Of a stretch of 31,202 nucleotides of DNA, positions 8,491 to 16,479 are shown piece by piece. The translations under genes were made by a program, and so were the position numbers. Numbering within the stretch: the first letter of the stretch is position 1; each line of letters begins with the position of its first letter. The DNA is taken from positions 1 through 31,202 of IMG/VR virus record IMGVR_UViG_3300032093_000562; one strand, 5' to 3'. The DNA is from a virus. Below the pieces are notes generated by a model. The model was not told where the DNA came from, made no database searches, and worked only from the letters and a program-made list of their open reading frames with translations.

Positions 8491-9033
8491 CTACTTCTCC
8501 GGCTTGGTCAACGTCGCGTGAATGTCGTGGATAGCTTCTTTAAACCATGCCATAGCAAACTGCTGGAAGTCAGAGCTACGCTGAACAATAGCAGGGTGCA
8601 TGCCGTTTCCCCACACTGCGATGAAATTGCAGTCATATCCATGCGGGTTTACCTCCTTATCGGTGTGGGGAGCGTTAACCATCCGCCACTCCTTGGACAA
8701 GTAGTAGAAGCCCATCTCTGAGAAAGGTTCTTTGTGGGTGGGGTCACCGTAGTACCGGGTGGACGCCCAGTGGGGGAGGATCAGGCTGCACTTGGCACCG
8801 GGAGCCATGACGCGGAACAACTCGTTGAAGAAGTGAGTACGCTCCCACTTATCGTTCAAGTTGGTCAGATGCTCCAGAAAGTGGCTGCAATGCGCCTCTT
8901 CAACAGAGTTATCCTCCCACGGCCATACCTCAGTCCCGATATCCAGCACGACATCTACGCCCTCCATCGGATACTGATCGACGCCGATAAAGCCTTCTTT
9001 CTTGTTCTTACCGCAACCCAGATCAATTTTCAT
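8491..9033 (-). CDS. SAM-dependent methyltransferase, class I fold
   Basis: The 180-residue protein opens directly with the nucleotide-binding motif DLGCG (residues 4-8), followed by GFIGVD with Asp19 as the ribose-binding acid, VVLDIG at 28-33 and SHFLEHL at 50-56, where HFLEHL is the usual post-motif II pattern of methyltransferase type 11 proteins. FNELFRVMAPGAKCSLILPH at about 68-87 is the strand/helix of motif III. The ribosome site AGGA lies five bases before ATG 9033 and overlaps the preceding stop. It follows a glycosyltransferase gene, so a role in sugar or surface-glycan methylation is more likely than DNA methylation: there is no target-recognition domain and no DPPY or PC motif. 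The substrate is unknown. Confidence 0.88.
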   Translation of the reverse strand: MKIDLGCGKNKKEGFIGVDQYPMEGVDVVLDIGTEVWPWEDNSVEEAHCSHFLEHLTNLNDKWERTHFFNELFRVMAPGAKCSLILPHWASTRYYGDPTHKEPFSEMGFYYLSKEWRMVNAPHTDKEVNPHGYDCNFIAVWGNGMHPAIVQRSSDFQQFAMAWFKEAIHDIHATLTKPEK

Positions 9034-9042
9034 AACTATCCT

Positions 9043-9774
9043 TTACCAAGTGAAATCTTGAATGCCGAAGGCTCCGGTCATGTCGTAATGACCTACCTTC
9101 ACTGAGCAATCTATCGCGCAACGATAACCATACTTCCGCGCATCAGACCAAAAATGCAAATCTTGGGTTCCGACCCCTTCCGCCCCTGCAATCGTCTTGA
9201 ACCACGGACGGCGCAGGCGCTCATCTTTGAACATGGACAACCGCCACAAATTGAACCCCATCCCGGTGCCACAGCACTCAACCAGACCACCATTCGGATC
9301 AGGGGGCTGCGGACGGAAGTTAAGAACAGGGTCTTTAGGATCACCCCAGATTTGTGGTTGACCTCCCGGCCCCTTCGTCCAATAAAGTCCCCCAATACAA
9401 GAGAACTCAGGATGAAGCTCCATCTGGTGGATCAGCTTTACCAGACCATCTGAAGGTGGGATGTTGTCGTGTTCGATGGTCAGCAGGTACTCCCACTGAC
9501 TGAGATCAGGGTGCGCCAGAATCTCTTGGATAGAGTTGGAGAACGCCTCGCCTACCTCCATCCCGATAGCCGCCATGCGGTGAGCCGCTTGGTTCGGGGG
9601 GAAGATCAAGCCACAGTGAGAGAGGTAGACCTTGGTCGGGATCGTCTCCCCGGCGGGGATCAGCATGACGGTGCGCTGTTTCTTCCAACTGCCTCCTTGA
9701 ATAACACGTTGTGTCGCGGCGGGAAGGTCTTGGTTATGGTGTCCGCCGTCCAACGAGACTATCTGAGGCTTCAT
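9043..9774 (-). CDS. Glycosyltransferase, GT-A fold (family 2-like)
   Basis: A 243-residue protein. IPAGETIP-KVYLSHCGLI at 39-57 opens the nucleotide-sugar fold. YLLTIEHDNIPP at 96-107 holds a DxD-type metal site in the variant form HDN (102-104). CIGGLYWTKG at 126-135 and ECCGTGMGFNLWR at 166-178 match the acceptor-side motifs of phage-encoded family 2-like enzymes, and GTQDLHFW at 202-209 carries the putative catalytic acid Asp205. No membrane segment is seen. It lies between two long fibres and is followed by a methyltransferase, which suggests that the pair modifies a virion glycoprotein or a host surface glycan. ATG 9774 was chosen; GGTGG lies about ten bases upstream. Confidence 0.85.
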   Translation of the reverse strand: MKPQIVSLDGGHHNQDLPAATQRVIQGGSWKKQRTVMLIPAGETIPTKVYLSHCGLIFPPNQAAHRMAAIGMEVGEAFSNSIQEILAHPDLSQWEYLLTIEHDNIPPSDGLVKLIHQMELHPEFSCIGGLYWTKGPGGQPQIWGDPKDPVLNFRPQPPDPNGGLVECCGTGMGFNLWRLSMFKDERLRRPWFKTIAGAEGVGTQDLHFWSDARKYGYRCAIDCSVKVGHYDMTGAFGIQDFTW

Positions 9775-9780
9775 AGACTA

Positions 9781-9909
9781 TTAACCACCATAGTAAACAA
9801 GATATGTCTTCGCAGGGAGGGGATCTGCGGGGTCCACAACAATATAGTACCCTGAACTTATAGAATAGCAAACCAACCAGTCTTTTCCGTCTATGGTAAT
9901 GATGTACAT
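9781..9909 (-). CDS. 42-aa hypothetical protein between fibre and glycosyltransferase
   Basis: A short frame fills the gap between the 1209-aa fibre stop (9912) and the glycosyltransferase start (9774). It begins MYIITIDGKDWLVCYSISSG and ends with VYYGG. The residue pattern (alternating hydrophobic strands, a DPADPLP turn) looks like a small beta hairpin domain, not random translation, and the spacing to both neighbours is only a few bases. No ribosome site is visible before the ATG, so it may depend on coupling to the fibre stop. Function unknown; it may not be expressed. Confidence 0.5.
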   Translation of the reverse strand: MYIITIDGKDWLVCYSISSGYYIVVDPADPLPAKTYLVYYGG

Positions 9910-9911
9910 AA

Positions 9912-12900
9912 TTAGGCAATATCTGATTGAAAAATGACGACGGGAGGACGGAACGCGTCAGCGTTGGTCCCTCGTATTTGCGAAAAGCCTATTGAGGCTG
10001 GGAAAGCCGTCGTGGTCTGGCTGTAAACCCCCATACCTAAATACAACTGGTTAGACGCAGCTTGAGCAACGCCAAACAAACCGTTGTAGTTGGAGTTAAG
10101 CGCAGACTGTCTACACTGGTTAAAAGTAGCGTTTGCGCCTGCGGAAGACGAACTTGAAACCACACCCAAGAAGTACTCACCCCGCGATAGCGTGGTTGTG
10201 TAAGGTATCGTTACTTGCCTTATACCAGAGTACAGAGAATAGCTTCCTACCGTACCGCTTAACGTAGCAGCTACAGAGGTAGAAGTACTTCCAAGAAGGG
10301 ACATAGTGGACCCGTTCTGTGTGTACAACCCTACCGACATAGACACGGTATGAGAGCCGGTCGAGTTAGTGGCATTGCTGATAAGAAGTATTACACCATA
10401 TTTATTAAACTGAACCGGGTTCTCAAGGTCTATATGGTCGAATATCAAAGAACCCTGACCAACAGTGCCCGCTGAATATATAGCGTCGTTGTAGTGGTTA
10501 TAGCCAGAAAGAGTATAGTCGCCATGAACACTCGCCGTGATGGTCGAACCACTCAGGCCAAACGACACTCCGTTAGAGTTGCTAAATACAACCGTCTGAA
10601 GGTTGTTAGAAGTGGTTCCGGCTGAGAAGTTGACCGCGCCGCCGCCACCCGGAGCAGCTACGGATATAGCCAAACCATTGGAGTTAAGAGTAATGGAGGC
10701 GTTGGTAGCCGAAGTGCCTGTACCAGCAACAGTAACGGAACCAGACGAACCGTTGACCTGTGCAACGATGGACGTAGGAACAGTATAAGAAGCTACTACT
10801 GATCCCCCGGAGTTAGAGAACGTCACGCCATTGGAGTTGGCGAAGTTCAATGTCTGGAACGTGCTTGATCCGCCACTTGCGGAAAACGCTTGGTTGGATT
10901 GCGAGGTCAGATAGTTAGCGTTAGCCGACTGCAACGCCGTCGTGATGTTGCTGGCGAGTCCGAAGGTAATGGACGACCCGGCGGTTGAAGACGACAGACT
11001 TGAGCCTACATTAAGGCTTATCTGACCAGACGATCCGTTGACATTGGAAACGTAGGAAGTGGGGACGGTCGGGACTGTATAGCTAGCCGTGATTTGGCTG
11101 CTACCAGACATTCCAAACGTAATGCCGTTGGAGTTGACGAAGTTTATCGTGCCGCTTGTTGCAGTCTGCGTACCCGCCGCCGCTGCTATACCCCCACCGC
11201 CAGCAGCGGCAGTTAAGTAAGCGGGTACAGCTAGACTCAACCCGTTAGTAGAAAGAGTGCCCTGTACATCTGTGCCTGTAACAGTGGTAGAAGTGAATCC
11301 TGTACCGGCAAAACCTGTGGTAGCTGGGACGGTATAAGAAGCTACTACTGATCCCCCGGAGTTGGAGAACGTCACGCCATTAGAGTTGGCGAAGTTCAAT
11401 GTCTGGAACGTGCTTGATCCGCCACTTGCGGAAAACGCTTGGTTGGACTGCGTGTAGCTAGCCGTGATCTGGTTACTACCAGACATCCCAAACGTGATGC
11501 CGTTGGAGTTGACGAAGTTTATCGTGCCGCTTGTTGCAGTCTGAGTGCTCGCGCCGATTGCCACTGCTTGAGCCAGTACACTGATCGTACTACCGTTAGT
11601 ACTCAGGCTAATGTTGTTTCCAGCAATCAACGCGGAAGTAGCTGGAGCGGAAATAGCAATCTGGGAACCGTTAGTACCGGACAACGTGATGTTGATACCG
11701 GATAGGTTGATCGTGCTACCTGAAGCGGTCGTGTTTCCTGATGTAGCGCCAGAGAGGTTGAAGTTACCCGCACCGCCACCAGCGGCAGCGGTGAGATAGG
11801 CAGGGATAGCCATATTGAGGCCATTGGTTCCCAACGCCGCCGTAATCGCCGTACCCGCCGTGGTGGTAGAGGTAAAGCCCGTACCTGCTATAGCTCCAGA
11901 GGCTTGGGTCTGAACAGACTGCGTAGTCAAATAAGCAGGTATGCCGAGGCTCAAACCAGACGTATTCAATGTTCCTACAACAGCCGTACCCGTTGTAGTC
12001 GTGCTGGTGAAGCCGGTACGAGCTATGTTCCCGGAGGCTTGGGTCTGAACAGACTGCGTAGTCAGATAAGCAGGTACACCAAGGCTCAAACCTGCGCTGT
12101 TTTGAGTTCCTACAATGGCAGTGCCAGCAGTTGTCGTGCTGGTGAAGCCTGAGCCAACGATATTCCCGGAGGCTTGGGTCTGAACAGACTGAGAAAAGCT
12201 AGCCGTGATTTGGCTGCTACCAGACATCCCAAACGTAATGCCATTTGAATTGGCGAAGTTAACTGTGCCGGATGTCGCTGTTTGAGTGCCTGCCGCTGCG
12301 GCAATGCCCCCGCCGCCACCGCCCGTTTGATTGATAGAAATTGTTGCACCGTTTGCGTCGGTGGATTGGCTAAGCGATATGTTGTTTGTACCAACGAAGA
12401 CAATCCGCGTACCGGTGATACCAGTGGAACCCGCCGTGTTACCAAGGTTGGATACACCAATAGAATAATTAGCTGCACCGGGAGCAGCGACAGACAGAGA
12501 AAGACCGTTGGAGTTAAGTGTGCCAGTGGCATTAGCTCCAGTGAAGCCTGAGCCAGCGATATTCCCGGAGGCTTGGGTCTGAACAGACTGCGTAGTCAGA
12601 TAGGCGGGTACACCAAGGCTTAGACCTGACGTATTCAGCGTACCTACAATGGCAGTGCCAGCGGTTGTTGTGCTGGTAAAGCCTGTACGAGCTATGTTCC
12701 CGGAGGCCTGAGTCTGAACAGACTGCGTAGTCAGATAGGCGGGTACACCAAGACTCAAACCCGCACTGTTTTGAGTTCCTACAACAGCCGTACCCGTTGT
12801 AGTCGTACTGGTGAAGCCTGAGCCAACGATATTTCCTGAAGCCTGCGTCTGAACAGACTGAGAAAAGCTAGCCGTGATCTGGCTGCTACCAGACATCCCG

Positions 12901-13541
12901 AACGTAATGTTGTTGGAATTAGCAAAGTTAACTGTGCCGCTAGTTGCCGTTTGAGTGCCTGCCGCTGCGGCTACCGCCTGCGCTGAGATACCGACGCTTG
13001 AGCCAGTATTTGAGATAGTAATGTTATTGCCGTTGGACAGTGCGGAGACTGCGTAGCTAGCCGTAATCTGGTTACTACCAGACATCCCGAACGAGATACC
13101 GTTGGAATTGGCAAAGTTAACAGTACCAGAAGTCGCGGTTTGAGTACTCGCCCCGATTGCTACACCGCCACCCCCCGCGCTTGTGACAAACGCCGGTACA
13201 CCCAAACTCAATCCGAGACTATTCTGCGTCCCGACAATCGCCGTACCCGTAGTTGTCGTACTGGTGAATCCTGTCCCTGCAATTCCTCCTGAAGCCTGCG
13301 TCTGAACAGACTGCGTACCGCCGCCCGTAGCATATAGAACGATGGTCTGACCTGTACCCGACAGGCTTACGTTACCCGAACCCTGAAAAACGACATTGGT
13401 CCCGCTGACCGTGCTTGCACCCAGCGTGTTGCCAGACAGGGTGTAGTACTGATTATGAGCTGAGTTCCAGTCAGACGGACGAACGATATTGGTGTTCGTC
13501 CCATCTGGGATAGCGTTTGAAAATGCGTGTGATATAGCCAT
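9912..13541 (-). CDS. Large repetitive tail fibre (1209 aa) with C-terminal globular domain
   Basis: The N-terminus AISHAFSNAIPDGTNTNIV followed by RPSDWNSAHN is a common phage fibre start. Residues about 30-1000 are Ser/Thr/Gly/Ala-rich and built from three repeated units: one starting SVQTQASGNI (seven clear copies plus one lacking that start), one of the form QTATSGTVNFANSNGITFG (five copies) and one starting SNQAFSASGGSSTFQTLNF (two copies). The last ~200 residues (from GDYTLSGYNHYNDAIYSAGT to PPVVIFQSDIA) are not repetitive, contain aromatic and charged residues and one Cys, and are the likely receptor-binding head. The ribosome site is poor (GGGG 11 bases upstream). With the 1317-aa fibre, the phage carries two different long fibres. 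Receptor unknown. Confidence 0.88.
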   Translation of the reverse strand: MAISHAFSNAIPDGTNTNIVRPSDWNSAHNQYYTLSGNTLGASTVSGTNVVFQGSGNVSLSGTGQTIVLYATGGGTQSVQTQASGGIAGTGFTSTTTTGTAIVGTQNSLGLSLGVPAFVTSAGGGGVAIGASTQTATSGTVNFANSNGISFGMSGSNQITASYAVSALSNGNNITISNTGSSVGISAQAVAAAAGTQTATSGTVNFANSNNITFGMSGSSQITASFSQSVQTQASGNIVGSGFTSTTTTGTAVVGTQNSAGLSLGVPAYLTTQSVQTQASGNIARTGFTSTTTAGTAIVGTLNTSGLSLGVPAYLTTQSVQTQASGNIAGSGFTGANATGTLNSNGLSLSVAAPGAANYSIGVSNLGNTAGSTGITGTRIVFVGTNNISLSQSTDANGATISINQTGGGGGGIAAAAGTQTATSGTVNFANSNGITFGMSGSSQITASFSQSVQTQASGNIVGSGFTSTTTAGTAIVGTQNSAGLSLGVPAYLTTQSVQTQASGNIARTGFTSTTTTGTAVVGTLNTSGLSLGIPAYLTTQSVQTQASGAIAGTGFTSTTTAGTAITAALGTNGLNMAIPAYLTAAAGGGAGNFNLSGATSGNTTASGSTINLSGINITLSGTNGSQIAISAPATSALIAGNNISLSTNGSTISVLAQAVAIGASTQTATSGTINFVNSNGITFGMSGSNQITASYTQSNQAFSASGGSSTFQTLNFANSNGVTFSNSGGSVVASYTVPATTGFAGTGFTSTTVTGTDVQGTLSTNGLSLAVPAYLTAAAGGGGIAAAAGTQTATSGTINFVNSNGITFGMSGSSQITASYTVPTVPTSYVSNVNGSSGQISLNVGSSLSSSTAGSSITFGLASNITTALQSANANYLTSQSNQAFSASGGSSTFQTLNFANSNGVTFSNSGGSVVASYTVPTSIVAQVNGSSGSVTVAGTGTSATNASITLNSNGLAISVAAPGGGGAVNFSAGTTSNNLQTVVFSNSNGVSFGLSGSTITASVHGDYTLSGYNHYNDAIYSAGTVGQGSLIFDHIDLENPVQFNKYGVILLISNATNSTGSHTVSMSVGLYTQNGSTMSLLGSTSTSVAATLSGTVGSYSLYSGIRQVTIPYTTTLSRGEYFLGVVSSSSSAGANATFNQCRQSALNSNYNGLFGVAQAASNQLYLGMGVYSQTTTAFPASIGFSQIRGTNADAFRPPVVIFQSDIA
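10783..10898 (-). repeat. 116-base direct repeat in fibre gene, copy 1
   Basis: This segment recurs at 11332-11447 with two visible base differences. The offset is 549 bases, exactly 183 codons, so the duplication is in frame. It encodes the SNQAF...NFANSNGVTF repeat unit. Confidence 0.9.
11332..11447 (-). repeat. 116-base direct repeat in fibre gene, copy 2
   Basis: Second copy of the segment at 10783-10898, in the same reading frame and nearly identical. The low divergence points to recent duplication or gene conversion within the fibre. Confidence 0.9.
12020..12241 (-). repeat. ~222-base direct repeat in fibre gene, copy 1
   Basis: This block, encoding two SVQTQASG units and the following QTATSG unit end, recurs at 12689-12910. 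The offset is 669 bases (223 codons, in frame). Copies differ at scattered, mostly synonymous positions. Borders are approximate. Confidence 0.8.
12689..12910 (-). repeat. ~222-base direct repeat in fibre gene, copy 2
   Basis: Partner of the block at 12020-12241. It is more diverged than the 116-base pair, which suggests several rounds of in-frame duplication of different age. Confidence 0.8.
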
Positions 13542-13547
13542 GAAACA

Positions 13548-14195
13548 TTATACCCCGGTCCAACCAACAGGTACTTCGTAATAAGGCTCAATAGCAGCAG
13601 CCACGCTAGCCATAGCATTGTTTACCAGTCTTGTATACCTTAACGTAAGATTAGTTACGTTGTAACTTGCAGCATGCGCTGCACTGCCAGTATCTGTGGT
13701 GGCTAAAATATCTACCTGATTCGCTCCGGGGGTAAGTACCGCAGTGGAACTTTGGTCCACAAAACCTATTATTGCAACGGAGTTTGCATCAGCTACTAAA
13801 TTAAAAGCTGGAGGATTTACCCCCGGAAAACCGCTCTGAGCACTGGGGCAAGCACAGCTAATTTGCTTAGCCCCCGAGCAGGATAAAACAGATAACGCTG
13901 CGTTACTGCCATTAACAGCCCATGAGACAGTGTATGTCCCGCTTGTTGCGGGAAGATTTGTATCGTTCCACTCAAAAAGCGAAACGCGTAAAGCTGAACT
14001 AGATTCTGTACGCACTAATACCCCACTAACTCCATTTAGTGTCGGTACAACAGTCTGTGTGGGTACCCGCTCTTCCGTGATAAAGACAATGACTTTCCGG
14101 TTATTCCCCGCACCGTCTGTAACAACTATCGAGCAATCAATCGGATCGGTTTCGTCCGTTGTCTGGTTGGCGGTGGTTATATTTGTGATAGCCAT
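13548..14195 (-). CDS. Beta-rich virion/fibre-associated protein (hypothetical)
   Basis: A 215-residue protein starting MAITNITTANQTTDETDP with GGGG six bases upstream of the ATG. It reads as a string of beta strands (RKVIVFITEERV, TVSWAVNG, SVAIIGFVDQS, NLTLRYTRLV) with Thr/Ser/Asn-rich loops and three clustered cysteines at about 106-115 (SCSGAKQISCACP) that could form a disulphide or metal site. The MAI start is shared with the downstream 1209-aa fibre, as is the strand-rich make-up. It ends six bases before the fibre start. It is probably a fibre-tip, adaptor or baseplate-like component. No family was recognised with certainty. Confidence 0.78.
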   Translation of the reverse strand: MAITNITTANQTTDETDPIDCSIVVTDGAGNNRKVIVFITEERVPTQTVVPTLNGVSGVLVRTESSSALRVSLFEWNDTNLPATSGTYTVSWAVNGSNAALSVLSCSGAKQISCACPSAQSGFPGVNPPAFNLVADANSVAIIGFVDQSSTAVLTPGANQVDILATTDTGSAAHAASYNVTNLTLRYTRLVNNAMASVAAAIEPYYEVPVGWTGV

Positions 14196-14209
14196 TTACG
14201 TCCCCGCCA

Positions 14210-15091
14210 TCAGCCGACATCCTCCGCCGTGGCGTCGGGGTGAATGAAATACCGTCCACCAGAATCTTGCGTTGTCGGCGCTCCGTACCCCGGATAGTCC
14301 GTAGCGACGATCATATCGTCCACCCAAAACATGTCAGTGCGTGACACATCGCCATCCGTCCACGGCACGCCGTTCCAATACGACCCAATGCCCCACTCCT
14401 TGAGCTTGTAAGCGCTGTTCGCCAGTGTTTTCTTTGAGTGCTGCCCGAGATAGGTGTCGTTCATCCATCCCCGTATGAATCCACCATTTGTGACGGAACT
14501 CAAGTAAATATGAACCTGTAGGCAGAACCACTCGTCACGAGGAATAACGAGCGTCGTGTTTATGTAGTCTCCTTCGGTTTGCTGGGCTTCAGATATGAGG
14601 TGATAGCCGTTGTTCAAGCCCATTGCGCGACGAGGCATTCGCAGATTCATATAAAGCCTTGCTGTGCCAGTATCTGGAGCCATTACCATCCATTTTGTAT
14701 GGCCCGGCCCGTCAGCGGACTTTCCGCACGTTGCGGCATCTGCGTCATCACTACCACTAAAGCAGTAGCCCATCGGCATGGTGGACGGCAGGTAAAAATA
14801 GGCGCGATACCAGACGTTGTATCCCTCGGGGATCAGTGTCGGGAGAGTCAGGCGGCCACCAAACTCATGCGCGCCCCCACACGTTCCGGGCGGCTGGCCT
14901 AGCGACAATTGAATTCTGCCGCTTTTCGTCCCCGTCCGCGCCCGCGTGTCACTGTATGTCCAGCGTGTTTTCCCTTGGTAGGTATTCCCTACCGATCCAC
15001 TGCTGAAGCTCTCTGCGACAAGAGCGGGACCATCCAAATATGCGCCGCCGCCTGCCGCCAATCCCCATCCCGGTAAAAGTATCAGGGCCAC
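14210..15091 (-). CDS. Concanavalin-fold protein, polysaccharide-lyase-like
   Basis: The 293-residue protein starts at GTG 15091, with GGGG about eight bases upstream. It has a hydrophobic N-terminus (MALILLPGWGLAAGGG) without the basic residues of a true signal peptide. The core shows jelly-roll motifs typical of lectin/glucanase folds such as the heparin-lyase-I and alginate-lyase-like families: YNVWYRAYFYLPS at about 91-103, GHTKWMVMAPDTG, RDEWFCLQVHIYL, GFIRGWMNDTYLG and the closing strand MFWVDDMIVATDYPG. In a tail module such a domain is likely to bind or cleave a capsular or extracellular polysaccharide. Catalytic residues cannot be assigned by eye. An alternative is a non-enzymatic lectin. 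The five cysteines are unusual for a cytoplasmically made virion protein. Confidence 0.75.
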   Translation of the reverse strand: MALILLPGWGLAAGGGAYLDGPALVAESFSSGSVGNTYQGKTRWTYSDTRARTGTKSGRIQLSLGQPPGTCGGAHEFGGRLTLPTLIPEGYNVWYRAYFYLPSTMPMGYCFSGSDDADAATCGKSADGPGHTKWMVMAPDTGTARLYMNLRMPRRAMGLNNGYHLISEAQQTEGDYINTTLVIPRDEWFCLQVHIYLSSVTNGGFIRGWMNDTYLGQHSKKTLANSAYKLKEWGIGSYWNGVPWTDGDVSRTDMFWVDDMIVATDYPGYGAPTTQDSGGRYFIHPDATAEDVG

Positions 15092-15094
15092 GGG

Positions 15095-15499
15095 TTAGCC
15101 CCGTACTACTCTGAGGATCGCCGTAGTAGATGTCGCTGCGGGGAACTGCACGGTGAACGTATTCGTCGCCGTTTTGTCTGCACCGAAGTCCAGCACGGCA
15201 ACTGCCTGATTGCTCTGCGCCGTGTTGTAGATGAGACCGCCGCGAGCGGTGAAAGACGCGGGCGACCAGACAGCGTTGTTAAACGAAATGTAGGTCGTTC
15301 CGTCTGTAGTAGTCGGGCCTACCGATAAAGTAAGAGCCACGCCACCAGCCGTGTAGCCACCACCAGACACTTCGTCCGTAGTCGTGTACACAGTTGTAGA
15401 ACTGTTCAGTGTTGCTGAACTTGTATATAGCGCCAGATAAAACGTCCCGGTCAGGGCTTGGGCTTGGAACGCATCTGTGGTGGTCTGTGAGATCGCCAT
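15095..15499 (-). CDS. Small beta-rich virion protein (hypothetical)
   Basis: A 134-residue protein starting MAISQTTTDAFQAQALTGTF. The early strand FYLALYTSSATLNSSTTVY followed by DEVSGGGYTAGGVALTL is a recurrent pattern of small phage virion proteins of the tail module. It ends with a strand-turn-strand (FTVQFPAATSTTAILRVVRG). The ATG is one base after the adaptor stop. No catalytic motif or membrane segment is visible. The role is probably structural, perhaps tail tip or neck decoration. I recognise the type but not a named family. Confidence 0.8.
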   Translation of the reverse strand: MAISQTTTDAFQAQALTGTFYLALYTSSATLNSSTTVYTTTDEVSGGGYTAGGVALTLSVGPTTTDGTTYISFNNAVWSPASFTARGGLIYNTAQSNQAVAVLDFGADKTATNTFTVQFPAATSTTAILRVVRG

Positions 15500-15500
15500 G

Positions 15501-16163
15501 TCAGTTCACCGGCTGCCGGAACTGCCCAGACCGGTAAGCATCCTGACGCTCCATACCATCTCCAAGGCGTTTCGCCATAGTGAGGGCTTCTTTGTACTTC
15601 CCGTCATAGAGTTGCAGGAGGTCAGGCTCACCCTTCAGATAGGTATACGCCTCAACAAGAGAGCCATACAGGAGAACAGGATCAAAGTTGTCACCCAGCC
15701 ATGTCTGCCCAGAAGCCGCCGTAGTGATCGACTCCGGGTAGAAGAAGTAGTGAAGCTCCATCGTGTAGCCCGACCCCGGTGTGGGACCAAGGATAAACGA
15801 CAGTTCCGTAGGTGCCGCAGACTGCGGGCCGAACAGCGCATAGAACTTCGGCAGGCCCGTGGTAGCGGGTGAGGTATAAGCCTCACGTATGAAGTTCACA
15901 TCCTTATTAAGGAGGTACGAATACTGCCCCGTACCGTCAATAACAGCGAGTGAATACACCGCCAGAAAGTCATCTGGGCAACTGAGGTATGCGTTGCCTG
16001 ATGTGACCGTGCCGGTCACGTTCTTCCGCAAAGAAGGAAACTGCACCGAGTTGAAGATGCGAGTTTCCGCCTGCCGAATGAACAGCGGTATTTGCGCGGC
16101 GAACGTCGCATCTGGGTTCTCGACGTAGCCTGCTATCGCAGCCTGCAATTGCGCGTAGTTCAT
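15501..16163 (-). CDS. Head-tail adaptor-like protein (second gp4-like copy)
   Basis: A 220-residue protein starting MNYAQLQAAIAGYVENPDATF. IPLFIRQAETRIFNSVQFPSLR at about 25-46 forms the N-terminal helices. LSCPDDFLAVYSLAVIDG is a conserved strand pair, LLNKDVNFIREAYTSPATTG the middle, and LLYGSLVEAYTYLKGEPDLLQLYDGKY the C-terminal helices, ending RQDAYRSGQFRQPVN. This pattern is frequent in aquatic phages and resembles gp4-type or tail-tube-A-type adaptors. It shares the helix / LP(D/V)D / late-helix plan with the 227-aa gene at 16872-17555, so the two may be distant paralogues stacked in the neck. No clear ribosome site precedes ATG 16163. Function is inferred. Confidence 0.8.
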   Translation of the reverse strand: MNYAQLQAAIAGYVENPDATFAAQIPLFIRQAETRIFNSVQFPSLRKNVTGTVTSGNAYLSCPDDFLAVYSLAVIDGTGQYSYLLNKDVNFIREAYTSPATTGLPKFYALFGPQSAAPTELSFILGPTPGSGYTMELHYFFYPESITTAASGQTWLGDNFDPVLLYGSLVEAYTYLKGEPDLLQLYDGKYKEALTMAKRLGDGMERQDAYRSGQFRQPVN

Positions 16164-16169
16164 AAGAAC

Positions 16170-16322
16170 TTACGCCATAGGGCCGCGAGCGGTAGTGCCC
16201 TTGGTAGCTGCGCCATTGCCGCGAGTCTTAACCCCAGTGGTCTTGATACCCTTCTGCGGGTAACCGTTTTGACCAAGGGAGTTTTTGTTCGGCTTGGGCT
16301 GGCTATAGGTTGTGGTAGCCAT
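16170..16322 (-). CDS. 50-aa basic protein with RGNG-type C-terminal tail
   Basis: A small protein, starting MATTTYSQPKPNKNSLGQNG and ending KTRGNGAATKGTTARGPMA. The ATG at 16322 is preferred over a longer frame from 16358 because GGGGAGG lies five bases upstream, inside the end of the preceding gene. It is free of hydrophobic segments and rich in Lys, Thr and Gly, so it is probably disordered and nucleic-acid or capsid-binding. The tail can be aligned with those of the 78-aa and 261-aa genes (RG-x-G-x2-TKG-x-T). Proteins with this C-terminus recur in aquatic phages as I recall. Function unknown. Confidence 0.8.
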   Translation of the reverse strand: MATTTYSQPKPNKNSLGQNGYPQKGIKTTGVKTRGNGAATKGTTARGPMA

Positions 16323-16323
16323 A

Positions 16324-16470
16324 TCAGCCTCCCCGGCGACCAGACTTTCGGGAATCACCTTGATTAGCTATCTTGGCTCGATTACGTCCGAGCATCCGCA
16401 TTTGCAGATTAGTCTTACCGCCAGCAGCGTAGCCTTTCGCCGTTTTGCCGCCACATGCCTTACCTTTCAT
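16324..16470 (-). CDS. 48-aa glycine/lysine-rich protein
   Basis: The ATG at 16470 has AGGAG six bases upstream, which makes translation likely despite the small size. The protein starts MKGKACGGKTAKGYAAGGKT and continues NLQMRMLGRNRAKIANQGD to a basic end (RKSGRRGG). It carries the YAAGGKT variant of the YAKGG motif of nearby genes, but near its N-terminus and followed by a short basic helix. The last codons (Arg-Arg-Gly-Gly) also encode the GGGGAGG ribosome site of the next gene. Function unknown; DNA or capsid binding is plausible from the charge. Confidence 0.72.
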   Translation of the reverse strand: MKGKACGGKTAKGYAAGGKTNLQMRMLGRNRAKIANQGDSRKSGRRGG

Positions 16471-16479
16471 AGTATTCTC

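Noticed and set aside
12110-12532. 140-codon minus-strand frame inside the 1209-aa fibre
   Set aside because: It is the alternative frame of the repeats, without ribosome site or recognisable fold.
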